Origin: Lachnospiraceae bacterium
GTDB taxonomy: Bacteria > Bacillota > Clostridia > Lachnospirales > Lachnospiraceae
Direction of reading: 5' to 3'
Length of the DNA stretch: 20,150 nt
Assembly: GCA_024694785.1 (NCBI GenBank)
Contig: JAILJL010000007.1
Coordinates: forward strand, 1-20,150
Below the pieces are notes generated by a model that did no database searches, was not told the DNA's origin, and saw nothing but the letters and a program-made list of their open reading frames with translations. Made by a program: the position numbers and the translations under genes. Below are positions 7,690 to 16,166 of this stretch, piece after piece (the first letter of the stretch is position 1; each line of letters opens with the position of its first letter).

Positions 7690-9291
7690 ATGATTAGAAT
7701 TAATGATGTTAAGGTTCCGATTTCTTATGATGAAGATGCCTTAAAAAGAAAGATTGCAAAATTAATACATGTAAGTACAGATGATATTCTTTCCGTTACA
7801 ATCGACAAGCGTTCGATAGATGCGAGAAAGAAGCCTGAGATTAATTATGTCTTAAGACTTGTTGCGGAAGTTAAGGACGAGAAGAAAGTCCTTAACAATA
7901 AAGCCGTGATTAAAGATCTGAATATTACACAATATAAGCATACGCGTTATGAATTCCTAAGAGATTTAAATGATGACAGAACAAGGATCGACACTCGACC
8001 GGTTATTATAGGAGCCGGTCCTTGCGGGCTTTTTGCCGCATATTATCTTGCAAAGTACGGATATCGTCCGATTATATTGGAACGCGGTAAAAAAGTCGAA
8101 GAAAGAATAGAAGATGTTGAGTGCTTTTTTGAAACGGGCGTACTTGATACAGAATCAAATGTCCAGTTCGGAGAAGGCGGGGCAGGCGCTTTTTCGGATG
8201 GCAAGCTTAATACACTCGTAAAAGATACTTATCTTAGAAATGACGAAGTATTAAGACTATTCGTAGAGTGTGGCGCCGATCCGGAAATACTTTACGATGC
8301 AAAGCCGCATGTGGGTACGGATGTATTATTTACCGTAATTAGGAATTTAAGACAAAGGATAGAAGAATACGGCGGAGAGTTTAAGTTTAATACTAAGGCC
8401 GAGAGCTTTAATATTGAGAACAATAAGCTTATAAGTATCGTTACTTCGGCAAATGAAGTGATTAATTCCGATATATGCGTTCTTGCAATAGGACACAGCG
8501 CAAGAGACACTTTTAAGGTTCTGTATGAGCTGAATGTTCCGATGGAAGCAAAGTCATTCGCAGTGGGATTCAGAGTCGAGCACGAGCAAAAGCTGATTAA
8601 TAATGCCCAATACGGCGAATCCGCCGATAAACTTCCGGCAGCGCCTTATAAGCTTACACATACTGCGCAATCCGGTCGCGGAGTGTATACATTCTGTATG
8701 TGCCCCGGCGGATATGTTGTTAACGCGAGTTCTGAAGAAGGAAGACTTGCCGTTAACGGAATGAGTTATAAAAAGCGCGATGGCATTAATGCGAATTCCG
8801 CAGTAATAGTATCGGTTACACCTGAGGATTACGGCGGTACGGGCCCCCTTGCGGGAGTGGCATTTCAAAGAGAAATCGAGAAGAAAGCCTATGATATCGG
8901 AAATGGCAGAATCCCTCAGCAAAGATTTATAGATTTCGTTAATAACAGAGTATCGGAAAGCCTCGGACATATTCCGACATCCGTAAAAGGATCGAATACT
9001 CTTGCCAATTTAAGAGGCATATACAGTGAAGAGATAAATACAAGCTTTATTGAAGGAATCAGAGCTTTCGGGCATAAGATCAAAGGTTTTGATGATGATG
9101 ATATGGTTATGTCCGGAGTTGAAAGCAGAACTTCTTCACCGGTAAGAATCTTGCGAAATGAAGAACTCCAAAGTGATATTGAGGGACTTTATCCTGCGGG
9201 AGAGGGCGCGGGATATGCAGGTGGTATTATGTCTGCGGCAATGGACGGAATGAAAGTTGCGGAAAGAATTGCCGCAAAATATATGCCGTAA
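7690..9291 (+). CDS. COG2509-type FAD-dependent dehydrogenase, substrate unknown
   Basis: This is a 533-residue predicted flavoprotein. Residues 1 to about 95 are a small N-terminal domain (VKVPISYDEDALKRKIAK, with DARKKPEINYVL) found in this family before the Rossmann fold. The FAD motif GAGPCG is at residues 108-113, followed by the second acidic strand IILERGKKVEER. The family signature NVQFGEGGAGAFSDGKL then appears, and later SGVESRTSSPVRI and GLYPAGEGAGYAGGI. This is the COG2509 group of uncharacterised FAD-dependent dehydrogenases, common in Clostridia. Its ATG immediately follows the stop codon of the HI0933-family gene, so the two are almost certainly co-translated. Whether they act on a shared substrate is unknown. 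Identification of the family is strong; no reaction can be given. Confidence 0.9.
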   Translation: MIRINDVKVPISYDEDALKRKIAKLIHVSTDDILSVTIDKRSIDARKKPEINYVLRLVAEVKDEKKVLNNKAVIKDLNITQYKHTRYEFLRDLNDDRTRIDTRPVIIGAGPCGLFAAYYLAKYGYRPIILERGKKVEERIEDVECFFETGVLDTESNVQFGEGGAGAFSDGKLNTLVKDTYLRNDEVLRLFVECGADPEILYDAKPHVGTDVLFTVIRNLRQRIEEYGGEFKFNTKAESFNIENNKLISIVTSANEVINSDICVLAIGHSARDTFKVLYELNVPMEAKSFAVGFRVEHEQKLINNAQYGESADKLPAAPYKLTHTAQSGRGVYTFCMCPGGYVVNASSEEGRLAVNGMSYKKRDGINANSAVIVSVTPEDYGGTGPLAGVAFQREIEKKAYDIGNGRIPQQRFIDFVNNRVSESLGHIPTSVKGSNTLANLRGIYSEEINTSFIEGIRAFGHKIKGFDDDDMVMSGVESRTSSPVRILRNEELQSDIEGLYPAGEGAGYAGGIMSAAMDGMKVAERIAAKYMP

Positions 9292-9298
9292 GAGAGGA
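9292..9298 (+). promoter_or_regulatory. Ribosome binding site selecting the GTG start of mutS
   Basis: GAGAGGA begins just after the preceding stop codon and lies 8 nt before the GTG at 9307, supporting that start over any internal ATG. Confidence 0.6.
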
Positions 9299-9306
9299 TT
9301 ATAAAC

Positions 9307-11940
9307 GTGGAAATAGTAGCAAGTGAATTATCACCTATGATGCAAATGTATCTTAAGACCAAGGAAGAATACAGCGATTGTATTCTTTTCTATCGTCTCG
9401 GTGATTTTTATGAGATGTTCTTTGATGATGCGATTACGGCATCAAAAGAGCTTGAGCTTACATTAACCGGCAAGAATTGCGGTATGGAGGAACGCGCGCC
9501 GATGTGCGGAGTGCCATATCATTCTGCCGATGTATATCTTAATAAACTTGTTCAAAAAGGTTATAAAGTAGCTATATGCGAGCAGGTCGAAGATCCGAAG
9601 TTAGCTAAGGGCCTTGTCAAGCGTGAAGTAATAAGAGTCGTAACGCCGGGAACAATCACAAGTATGCAGGCTCTTGATGAAGCAAAGAATAACTATCTTC
9701 TTTGCGTGGTTTATTTCGGTGATATATTTGGTATAGCTGCAGTAGACGTAACTACGGGAGATTTCCATGTTACTGAAGTAAAGGGCAGTAAGGCTTTACT
9801 TGATGAGATTATAATGTACGCACCGCCTGAAATCGTCTCAAACGAGGCTTTCTCCATGAGCGGTGTTGACTTGACTGAATATAAGAATAAATACAATCTC
9901 CAGCTTGGAACGATTGATGATTATTACTTTGATGATGACACCGTAAGTAATGTTATTCTTACTCATTTCGGTGTCAAAAAGTTAGACGCTTTGGGATTGG
10001 CAGATTTCCCGACAGGAACCATTGCTGCCGGTGCTTTGCTTAAATACCTCTATGATACCCAGAAGAACTCCCTTGCGCATATTACGACATTGCATCCATA
10101 TATAAGCGGCAAGTATCTTATGATTGACGGAGCGTCAAGAAGAAATCTCGAACTTGTGGAGACGATGAGAGAGAAGAACAAAATCGGTTCGCTTCTTCAT
10201 ACTCTTGATAAGACGAAGACTGCTATGGGAGCAAGAATGCTTCGCTCATATGTGGAACAGCCGCTTACCGACAGACAGCTTATAGAAGAGCGTCTATCCA
10301 TGATTGAGGAGCTTAATGCTAACCTTATTAACAGAGATGAGATAAGAGAATATCTCAATCCGATATACGATCTTGAAAGACTTGTGGGTAAGGTCACCTA
10401 TGAATCCGCCAATGCCCGGGATCTTATAGCTTTTAAGACTTCCATAGAGCTTATCCCGGCAATTAAGAACATTCTTAGGGACATGAAAGGCAAGGCATTT
10501 GTGGATATTAATGAGGATATGGATGACCTAAGGGATATCTATAATCTCATAGAAGAATCAATTAACGAGGATGCGCCGATCACGCTTAATGAGGGAAATA
10601 TCATTAAGACGGGGTATATGGAAGCTATAGATAAGTTAAGACTTGCCAAGACAGAAGGCAAAAACTGGCTTATAGACCTTGAGACAAAAGAGCGTGAGAA
10701 GACCGGAATCAAGAACTTAAGGGTTAAGTACAGTAAGGTGTTCGGTTATTGCTTTGAAGTTACAAACGGTAATCTTTCCAGTGTTCCGGATTACTTTATA
10801 AGAAAACAGACTTTAACCAATGCGGAAAGATATACAACACCCGAATTAAAAGAGCTTGAAGATACGATTCTTTCTTCCGAGGAGCATCTGATATCACTTG
10901 AATACAGAATTTTTACCGATATAAGACAGCGTATAGCTGCGGAAGTTAAGAGAATACATAAGACAGCCAAAGCGATTGCCATGCTTGATGCAATATGCTC
11001 TCTGGCATATGTTGCAGACAAGAATAATTACGTAAGACCTGATATTAACGAGGATGGAATAATAGAGATCAAAGACGGACGTCACCCTGTCGTTGAAAGA
11101 ATGATATCCGGCAATCTGTTTGTTCCGAATGATACTTATCTCGATAATAAGAAGAACAGAATTGCCATTATTACGGGACCTAATATGGCAGGTAAATCAA
11201 CATATATGCGTCAGACCGCGCTCATATGTCTTATGGCGCAGATGGGCAGCTATGTTCCGGCAAGCTATGCCAATATCGGAATTGTAGACCGTATATTTAC
11301 AAGAGTGGGTGCATCCGACGATCTTGCGAGCGGACAGTCGACCTTCATGGTGGAGATGACTGAAGTTGCCAATATACTTCGTAATGCCACAAGTAACAGT
11401 CTTATACTGCTTGATGAAATCGGACGCGGAACAAGTACTTATGATGGTTTGTCAATCGCGTGGGCGGTTGTTGAGCATATATCGGATCCAAAGATACTTG
11501 GAGCGAAGACATTGTTCGCAACTCATTACCATGAACTTACGGAGCTTGAGGGCCGTCTTGATAATGTAAGCAACTATTGTATTGCCGTTAAAGAAAACGG
11601 CGATGATATTGTATTTTTACGTAAAATAGTCAAGGGTGGTGCTGATAAAAGCTATGGAATCCAGGTTGCACGCCTTGCGGGTGTTCCGGATTCCGTAATA
11701 AGCCGTGCAAAAGAAATTGCCGAGCAGCTTGCGAACAGCGATGTTGCACTTCATACAGAGAATATCGTTGAAAAAACCGCTCCCGGCAGGAACGAATCGA
11801 TAGGAGATATGGAACAGTTAAGTCTGTTTGATATAGGATTTGAGAATCCTGTATTAAATGAGATTAAGAACCTTGATGTCATGAATATGACACCGATTGA
11901 AGCATTAAACAAGCTTCTGGAGCTTAAGAACAAGTTGTAA
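9307..11940 (+). CDS. mutS: DNA mismatch repair protein MutS
   Basis: MutS recognises mismatches and small loops in DNA and recruits MutL through ATP-driven sliding-clamp formation. The product is 877 residues, full length for MutS1. The mismatch-reading Phe-x-Glu motif is Phe34-Tyr35-Glu36 within LGDFYEMFF. Connector, lever and clamp regions follow, then the ATPase with Walker A GPNMAGKST at 624-632, Walker B ILLDEIGRGTS with Asp703-Glu704, and the downstream FATHYHELTELE helix. Near the C-terminus QLSLF (837-841) fits the pentapeptide by which proteins bind the DNA polymerase sliding clamp. The start is GTG at 9307 with GAGAGGA 8 nt upstream; the next ATG is within the conserved N-terminal domain. 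mutL follows after 9 bp. Confidence 0.98.
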   Translation: MEIVASELSPMMQMYLKTKEEYSDCILFYRLGDFYEMFFDDAITASKELELTLTGKNCGMEERAPMCGVPYHSADVYLNKLVQKGYKVAICEQVEDPKLAKGLVKREVIRVVTPGTITSMQALDEAKNNYLLCVVYFGDIFGIAAVDVTTGDFHVTEVKGSKALLDEIIMYAPPEIVSNEAFSMSGVDLTEYKNKYNLQLGTIDDYYFDDDTVSNVILTHFGVKKLDALGLADFPTGTIAAGALLKYLYDTQKNSLAHITTLHPYISGKYLMIDGASRRNLELVETMREKNKIGSLLHTLDKTKTAMGARMLRSYVEQPLTDRQLIEERLSMIEELNANLINRDEIREYLNPIYDLERLVGKVTYESANARDLIAFKTSIELIPAIKNILRDMKGKAFVDINEDMDDLRDIYNLIEESINEDAPITLNEGNIIKTGYMEAIDKLRLAKTEGKNWLIDLETKEREKTGIKNLRVKYSKVFGYCFEVTNGNLSSVPDYFIRKQTLTNAERYTTPELKELEDTILSSEEHLISLEYRIFTDIRQRIAAEVKRIHKTAKAIAMLDAICSLAYVADKNNYVRPDINEDGIIEIKDGRHPVVERMISGNLFVPNDTYLDNKKNRIAIITGPNMAGKSTYMRQTALICLMAQMGSYVPASYANIGIVDRIFTRVGASDDLASGQSTFMVEMTEVANILRNATSNSLILLDEIGRGTSTYDGLSIAWAVVEHISDPKILGAKTLFATHYHELTELEGRLDNVSNYCIAVKENGDDIVFLRKIVKGGADKSYGIQVARLAGVPDSVISRAKEIAEQLANSDVALHTENIVEKTAPGRNESIGDMEQLSLFDIGFENPVLNEIKNLDVMNMTPIEALNKLLELKNKL

Positions 11941-11949
11941 GGAGAATTA

Positions 11950-13854
11950 ATGTCAAAGATACATTTACTTTCGAAGGATACAATTGATAGAATTGCGGCA
12001 GGCGAGGTTGTTGAAAGACCGTTAAATGTTGTAAAAGAGCTTGTGGAAAATGCAATTGATGCAGGTTCAAGCGCGATTACAATTGAGATTAAGGATGGCG
12101 GTATTTCCTATATACGCGTCACCGATAATGGCTCCGGTATCGAGAAAGAAGATATCGAGGCAGCTTTCTTGCGCCATTCGACAAGTAAATTACAAAGTGA
12201 TGATGATCTATATAATATATCCACACTCGGTTTCAGAGGAGAAGCTTTATCCTCGATTTCAGCCGTATCGGTGCTTGAGATAATAACAAAGACAAAAGAT
12301 GAGCTTAACGGTACCAGACTACGTATTGAAGGTGGAGTTATGGGAGATACGGAAGATGTGGGTGCGCCTGACGGAACTACAATGTTTGTTAAGAATCTGT
12401 TCTTCAATACACCGGCAAGAAAGAAATTCCTTAAGTCGGAGATGACGGAAGGATCTTATATCACTTCTCTTGTAGAGCATCTGGCACTTTCTCATCCGGA
12501 GATTGCGACAAGATATATAGTAAACGGAAATACCAAGATTAATACGAGCGGGCATAATGATATTAAGGAGACCATATACAGCTTATATGGCAAAGAACTG
12601 ATTACGGATCTTATCCCTGTGAATTTTGGTGAAGATAATGTTCATATAACCGGCTATATTGCCAAACCCGGAATCTCACGCGGTAACAGGAATTACGAGA
12701 ACTTTTTTGTCAACGGAAGGTACATTAACGCAAAGGTATTAACTAAAGCCGTTGAAGAAGGCTACAGAACTTTTATTATGCAGCATAAGTTTCCGATAGT
12801 CTTCTTATACATAAGTATCGATAATAAAGCTGTTGACGTTAACGTTCATCCGACCAAAATGGAAGTTAAATTCATGAATGAGGAATTGATGTATGATTTG
12901 ATTCTCCGTGGGATTAAAAAACTTCTGTCGAGTGAGGATCTTATTCTTTCAAACTTTGAAATAAAGGAAAAAGAATCCTTATCCGAGACTAAGGAAAGAA
13001 TTGAAAGTTCTCCGAAATTTGAGCCCTTTGAGATTAATAAGCAGCAGATTATCAAGACGAACGGCGATAGTGCGCCGAAAAAACCTATATATAAAGCAAG
13101 TGAAGACATAGGACTTGGCAAGGTCAAAGAAGCGGTTGCAAAGGATTCACCGTATTTTAAGGTGTATAAGGAAGACGCAATAGCATATAAGCAGGAAGAA
13201 TTGCCGTTATATGAAGATAAGAAAAGCGATCTTATTAAGGATACCGAAGAGGAATCCTATCATTTTCTTGATGAAAAGATGCGCATCAAGCATAAAGTTA
13301 TCGGTCAGATATTTGATACATACTGGCTTGTTACGCTTAACGACACTCTTTACATAATAGATCAGCATGCTGCTCATGAGCGCATACTGTATGAGAAGAC
13401 AATTAAACTTATGGATAAAAGAGCCATGAGCTCTCAGGTTATTAACCCGCCGATGATCATTTCACTTAATGACAGGGAAATGGTGCTTCTAAGCAAGTAT
13501 ATTAATAATTTCACAGATATCGGATTCAAGATAGAGGACTTTGGCGGCAATGAAGTTATAGTATCGGAGATACCGTATAATATGTACGGTATCAACAGCA
13601 AAGAGCTTTTTATAGCGATGATTGATGAACTTGAAGATTTCACAGGCAAAGAGACCGCAAAAGTAATAACAGACAAAATTGCAATGATGTCGTGCAAGGC
13701 GGCTGTTAAAGGTAACAATAAGCTTTCTTTCGAGGAAGCAAATGCAATTATCGACGAGCTGCTGACATTGGATAATCCATATCATTGTCCCCATGGCCGT
13801 CCGACAATAATCGAGCTTACCAAGCAGGAACTTGAAAAGAGGTTCAAACGATGA
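11950..13854 (+). CDS. mutL: DNA mismatch repair protein MutL (endonuclease type)
   Basis: MutL links mismatch recognition by MutS to strand nicking and excision. The 634-residue product has the GHKL ATPase N-terminus: ELVENAIDAG with Glu30 and Asn34, DNGSGI at 59-64, and GFRGEAL at 94-100. A charged linker spans about 330-435. The C-terminal dimerisation domain carries the endonuclease motif DQHAAHERILYE starting at Asp471, plus Cys582 and CPHGRP at 613-618, which complete the zinc-binding nuclease site. MutL is thus the nicking enzyme here, as in bacteria that lack MutH. A linker segment QEELPLY (from Gln415) could be a second clamp-contact site, but this is speculative. AAGGAG lies 5 nt before the ATG. 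The gene overlaps miaA by 4 bp. Confidence 0.98.
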   Translation: MSKIHLLSKDTIDRIAAGEVVERPLNVVKELVENAIDAGSSAITIEIKDGGISYIRVTDNGSGIEKEDIEAAFLRHSTSKLQSDDDLYNISTLGFRGEALSSISAVSVLEIITKTKDELNGTRLRIEGGVMGDTEDVGAPDGTTMFVKNLFFNTPARKKFLKSEMTEGSYITSLVEHLALSHPEIATRYIVNGNTKINTSGHNDIKETIYSLYGKELITDLIPVNFGEDNVHITGYIAKPGISRGNRNYENFFVNGRYINAKVLTKAVEEGYRTFIMQHKFPIVFLYISIDNKAVDVNVHPTKMEVKFMNEELMYDLILRGIKKLLSSEDLILSNFEIKEKESLSETKERIESSPKFEPFEINKQQIIKTNGDSAPKKPIYKASEDIGLGKVKEAVAKDSPYFKVYKEDAIAYKQEELPLYEDKKSDLIKDTEEESYHFLDEKMRIKHKVIGQIFDTYWLVTLNDTLYIIDQHAAHERILYEKTIKLMDKRAMSSQVINPPMIISLNDREMVLLSKYINNFTDIGFKIEDFGGNEVIVSEIPYNMYGINSKELFIAMIDELEDFTGKETAKVITDKIAMMSCKAAVKGNNKLSFEEANAIIDELLTLDNPYHCPHGRPTIIELTKQELEKRFKR

Positions 13855-14795
13855 AGAAACCGCTTGTTATTATTGCGGGTCCAACCGCAACAGGTAAAAC
13901 AAAAGTATCCATAGAGCTTGCAAAGCGCATTAACGGCGCGGTAATCTCTTCCGATTCAATGCAGGTATATAAAGGGATGGATATCGGTTCTGCCAAAATT
14001 ACAAAAGAAGAAATGGATGGTGTGGATCATTATCTTATTGATGAACTTAAGCCTTCGGATGATTTTAATGTTAAAATCTTCAAGGATATGGCTGAAGCTT
14101 CGCTTAAAAAGATATATGAGAAGAATCAGATACCGATGATTGTGGGCGGAACAGGATTCTACATACAGGCGCTTTTATATGGGGTCGAGTTCCCGGATGA
14201 GGAAGCGGATTCCTTGTACAGAGCCGAACTTACAGGGTTATACGAAGAAAAAGGCGCGGATTATCTTCATGAGATGCTTCGGAAGGTGGATCCTGCAGCT
14301 GCCGATGAGATTAATAAGAATAACGTCAAGAGAGTGATTCGCGCGCTGGAGTTCTTCCATGACAATAATGCGCCTATTTCGGAGCATAATAAAATCATGC
14401 GAGAGCGGGATGCAATCTACAACAATGCCTTTTTCGTACTGACTGACGACAGGGATAAGCTCTATGAAAGAATCGACAAAAGAGTCGACAAGATGCTTGA
14501 AGATGGCCTTGTTGATGAGGTAAAAGCACTTAAGGAGCAAGGTTATGTAAGAACCGATGTGGCCATGCAAGGCCTCGGTTACAAAGAAATTCTTGATTAT
14601 CTTGATGGGAAGCTTACACTTGAAGAAGCAGTGTATATCATAAAACGCGATACGAGACATTTCGCAAAAAGACAGATAACCTGGTTTAAGAGAGAAAAGG
14701 ATGTTATCCGGATTGACAGAAGCGAATATAAGGATGTAAATGCAATTGTAGATAAGATGGTGGACATTATAAAAGAAAGGGAGATAATAGGGTAA
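13851..14795 (+). CDS. miaA: tRNA dimethylallyltransferase MiaA
   Basis: MiaA transfers a dimethylallyl group from DMAPP to N6 of adenosine 37 in tRNAs reading codons that start with U. The 314-residue product shows the P-loop GPTATGKT at residues 10-17, the substrate-binding DSMQVYKGMDIGSAK from residue 35, VGGTGFYIQALLYG in the middle, and the RQITWF motif (Gln275-Phe279) near the C-terminus. Length is standard. The ATG overlaps the mutL stop codon (ATGA), a typical coupled junction, and mutS-mutL-miaA is a common order in Firmicutes. In Bacillus an hfq gene often follows; here the YnbB-like gene begins 1 bp after the stop. Confidence 0.97.
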   Translation: MKKPLVIIAGPTATGKTKVSIELAKRINGAVISSDSMQVYKGMDIGSAKITKEEMDGVDHYLIDELKPSDDFNVKIFKDMAEASLKKIYEKNQIPMIVGGTGFYIQALLYGVEFPDEEADSLYRAELTGLYEEKGADYLHEMLRKVDPAAADEINKNNVKRVIRALEFFHDNNAPISEHNKIMRERDAIYNNAFFVLTDDRDKLYERIDKRVDKMLEDGLVDEVKALKEQGYVRTDVAMQGLGYKEILDYLDGKLTLEEAVYIIKRDTRHFAKRQITWFKREKDVIRIDRSEYKDVNAIVDKMVDIIKEREIIG

Positions 14796-14796
14796 A

Positions 14797-16089
14797 ATGA
14801 TGGATGTTTTATTGAAAGAGCAGTACAAAAAGTATGGTATTGATGAGGATGTATTTGAATTCGGTGAGAAGATTCTTGATTCTTTAAAAGAAAGATTTGA
14901 CCGAATTGATAAAATAGCTGAAATTAATCATTTACGTGTAATGGAGGCGTTCCGCAACCACAGAATCGATACGGAATGCTTTAATATAGCTACCGGATAC
15001 GGATACGATGATATAGGAAGAGATAAGCTTGAGCGCGTATATGCAGATCTGTTTCATGGTGAGGATGCACTGGTACGTCCGCAGATTACCTGCGGAACTC
15101 ATGCACTTGCGCTTGCATTAATGTCTAACTTACGTCCCGGTGATGAGCTTTTATCCCCGGTGGGTAAGCCTTACGATACACTTGAATCAGTAATCGGAAT
15201 AAGAGACTGTAAGGGCTCTTTAAAGGAATATGGAATAAGCTATCGTCAGGTTGATTTGCTTCATGATGGAAGCTTTGATTATGAAGGCATTAAGAATGCA
15301 ATCAATGAAAGAACCAAGCTTGTTACGATTCAAAGATCCAAGGGATATGCAACAAGACCGACGCTTTCGGTTGAAAGAATCGGGGAACTTATTAAATTTA
15401 TCAAAGATATCAAGCCGTCGGTTATTGTGATGGTTGATAATTGCTATGGTGAATTCGTGGAGACAATCGAGCCTCTTGACGTTGGGGCTGATATGATGGT
15501 AGGTTCTTTGATCAAGAACCTCGGTGGCGGACTTGCGCCTATTGGCGGATATATAGTCGGTAAGAAGGATTGCATAGAGAATGCAGCAAACAGACTTACC
15601 TCTCCGGGACTCGGAAAGGAAGTGGGAGCTTCGCTTTCGACTATTAAATCTTTCTATCAGGGACTTTTCTTTGCACCTAACGTAGTGGCATCTGCTTTGA
15701 AGGCAGCCATTTTCGCAGCAAATATATATGAAAAGCTGGGATTTGAGGTTCATCCTTCGGCAAGTGACGAAAGATTCGATATTATTCAGGCGATTACATT
15801 CAATAAGCCTGAAGGATTGATAGCGTTCTGCGAGGGAATACAGGCGGGCGCGCCTATTGACAGTTATGTTGTGCCTGAGCCTTCCGATATGCCGGGTTAC
15901 GATTCCAAAGTAATTATGGCGGCAGGAGCTTTTAATCAGGGATCCTCTATAGAACTTTCTGCGGATGGCCCTCTTCGTGAGCCTTATACCGCGTTTTTCC
16001 AGGGAGGAATTACGTATCAGCATGCAAAGCAGGGCATTCTTATGTCGTTGCAGAAAATGAAAGAAAAAGGGCTGTGTAAGTTACAATAA
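14797..16089 (+). CDS. YnbB-type PLP-dependent enzyme (methionine gamma-lyase/'aluminium resistance' family)
   Basis: This 430-residue protein belongs to the fold-type I PLP enzymes of the Met_gamma_lyase group (COG4100), often annotated as aluminium resistance or cystathionine beta-lyase-like. Supporting motifs are ATGYGYDD, RPQITCGTHALALAL, VDNCYGEFVE with the cofactor-contacting Asp, and GSLIKNLGGGLAPIGGYI, where Lys240 is the likely Schiff-base lysine. The true reaction is not established for most members; a C-S lyase on a sulfur amino acid is the usual guess. Two adjacent ATGs (14797 and 14800) are possible: an AGGG at 14789-14792 is 4 nt from the first and 7 nt from the second, so the protein may begin one residue later. 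It ends the twelve-gene block, and no hairpin terminator is visible after it. Confidence 0.9.
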   Translation: MMDVLLKEQYKKYGIDEDVFEFGEKILDSLKERFDRIDKIAEINHLRVMEAFRNHRIDTECFNIATGYGYDDIGRDKLERVYADLFHGEDALVRPQITCGTHALALALMSNLRPGDELLSPVGKPYDTLESVIGIRDCKGSLKEYGISYRQVDLLHDGSFDYEGIKNAINERTKLVTIQRSKGYATRPTLSVERIGELIKFIKDIKPSVIVMVDNCYGEFVETIEPLDVGADMMVGSLIKNLGGGLAPIGGYIVGKKDCIENAANRLTSPGLGKEVGASLSTIKSFYQGLFFAPNVVASALKAAIFAANIYEKLGFEVHPSASDERFDIIQAITFNKPEGLIAFCEGIQAGAPIDSYVVPEPSDMPGYDSKVIMAAGAFNQGSSIELSADGPLREPYTAFFQGGITYQHAKQGILMSLQKMKEKGLCKLQ

Positions 16090-16091
16090 AC

Positions 16092-16120
16092 TATACATAA
16101 ATCGGCATTTGTGATAAAAT
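16092..16120 (+). promoter_or_regulatory. Putative extended -10 promoter for radC and the mre genes
   Basis: The 77-bp gap before radC contains TGATAAAAT, an extended -10 (TGn at 16112-16114, hexamer TAAAAT at 16115-16120). TATACA (16092-16097, four of six matches) lies 17 bp upstream as a -35. Predicted transcription begins near 16127, about 40 nt before the radC start. This is the only gap of notable size in the rightward genes, which supports a promoter here. Confidence 0.5.
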
Positions 16121-16153
16121 ATGCATGTGTGTTCTTTCGTGAATTGGGAGATA

Positions 16154-16160
16154 GAAAGGA
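16154..16160 (+). promoter_or_regulatory. Ribosome binding site selecting the TTG start of radC
   Basis: GAAAGGA lies 6 nt before the TTG at 16167. No in-frame ATG occurs before the conserved N-terminal region, so the TTG is likely the true start. Confidence 0.6.
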
Positions 16161-16166
16161 CAGATT

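Noticed and set aside
14238..14828. Minus-strand open frame (196 codons) opposite miaA
   Set aside because: miaA is unmistakable on the plus strand through this region, and the antisense translation shows no family pattern.
15220..16023. Long minus-strand open frame (267 codons) opposite the YnbB-type gene
   Set aside because: The plus strand encodes a clear PLP enzyme with its motifs. The antisense product is rich in Arg, Cys and Ser with no recognisable motif and no ribosome binding site; it is a shadow of the coding strand.
16090..16115. Possible terminator after the YnbB-type gene
   Set aside because: No GC-rich stem followed by a T-run can be formed; the sequence is AT-rich and fits a promoter region better.
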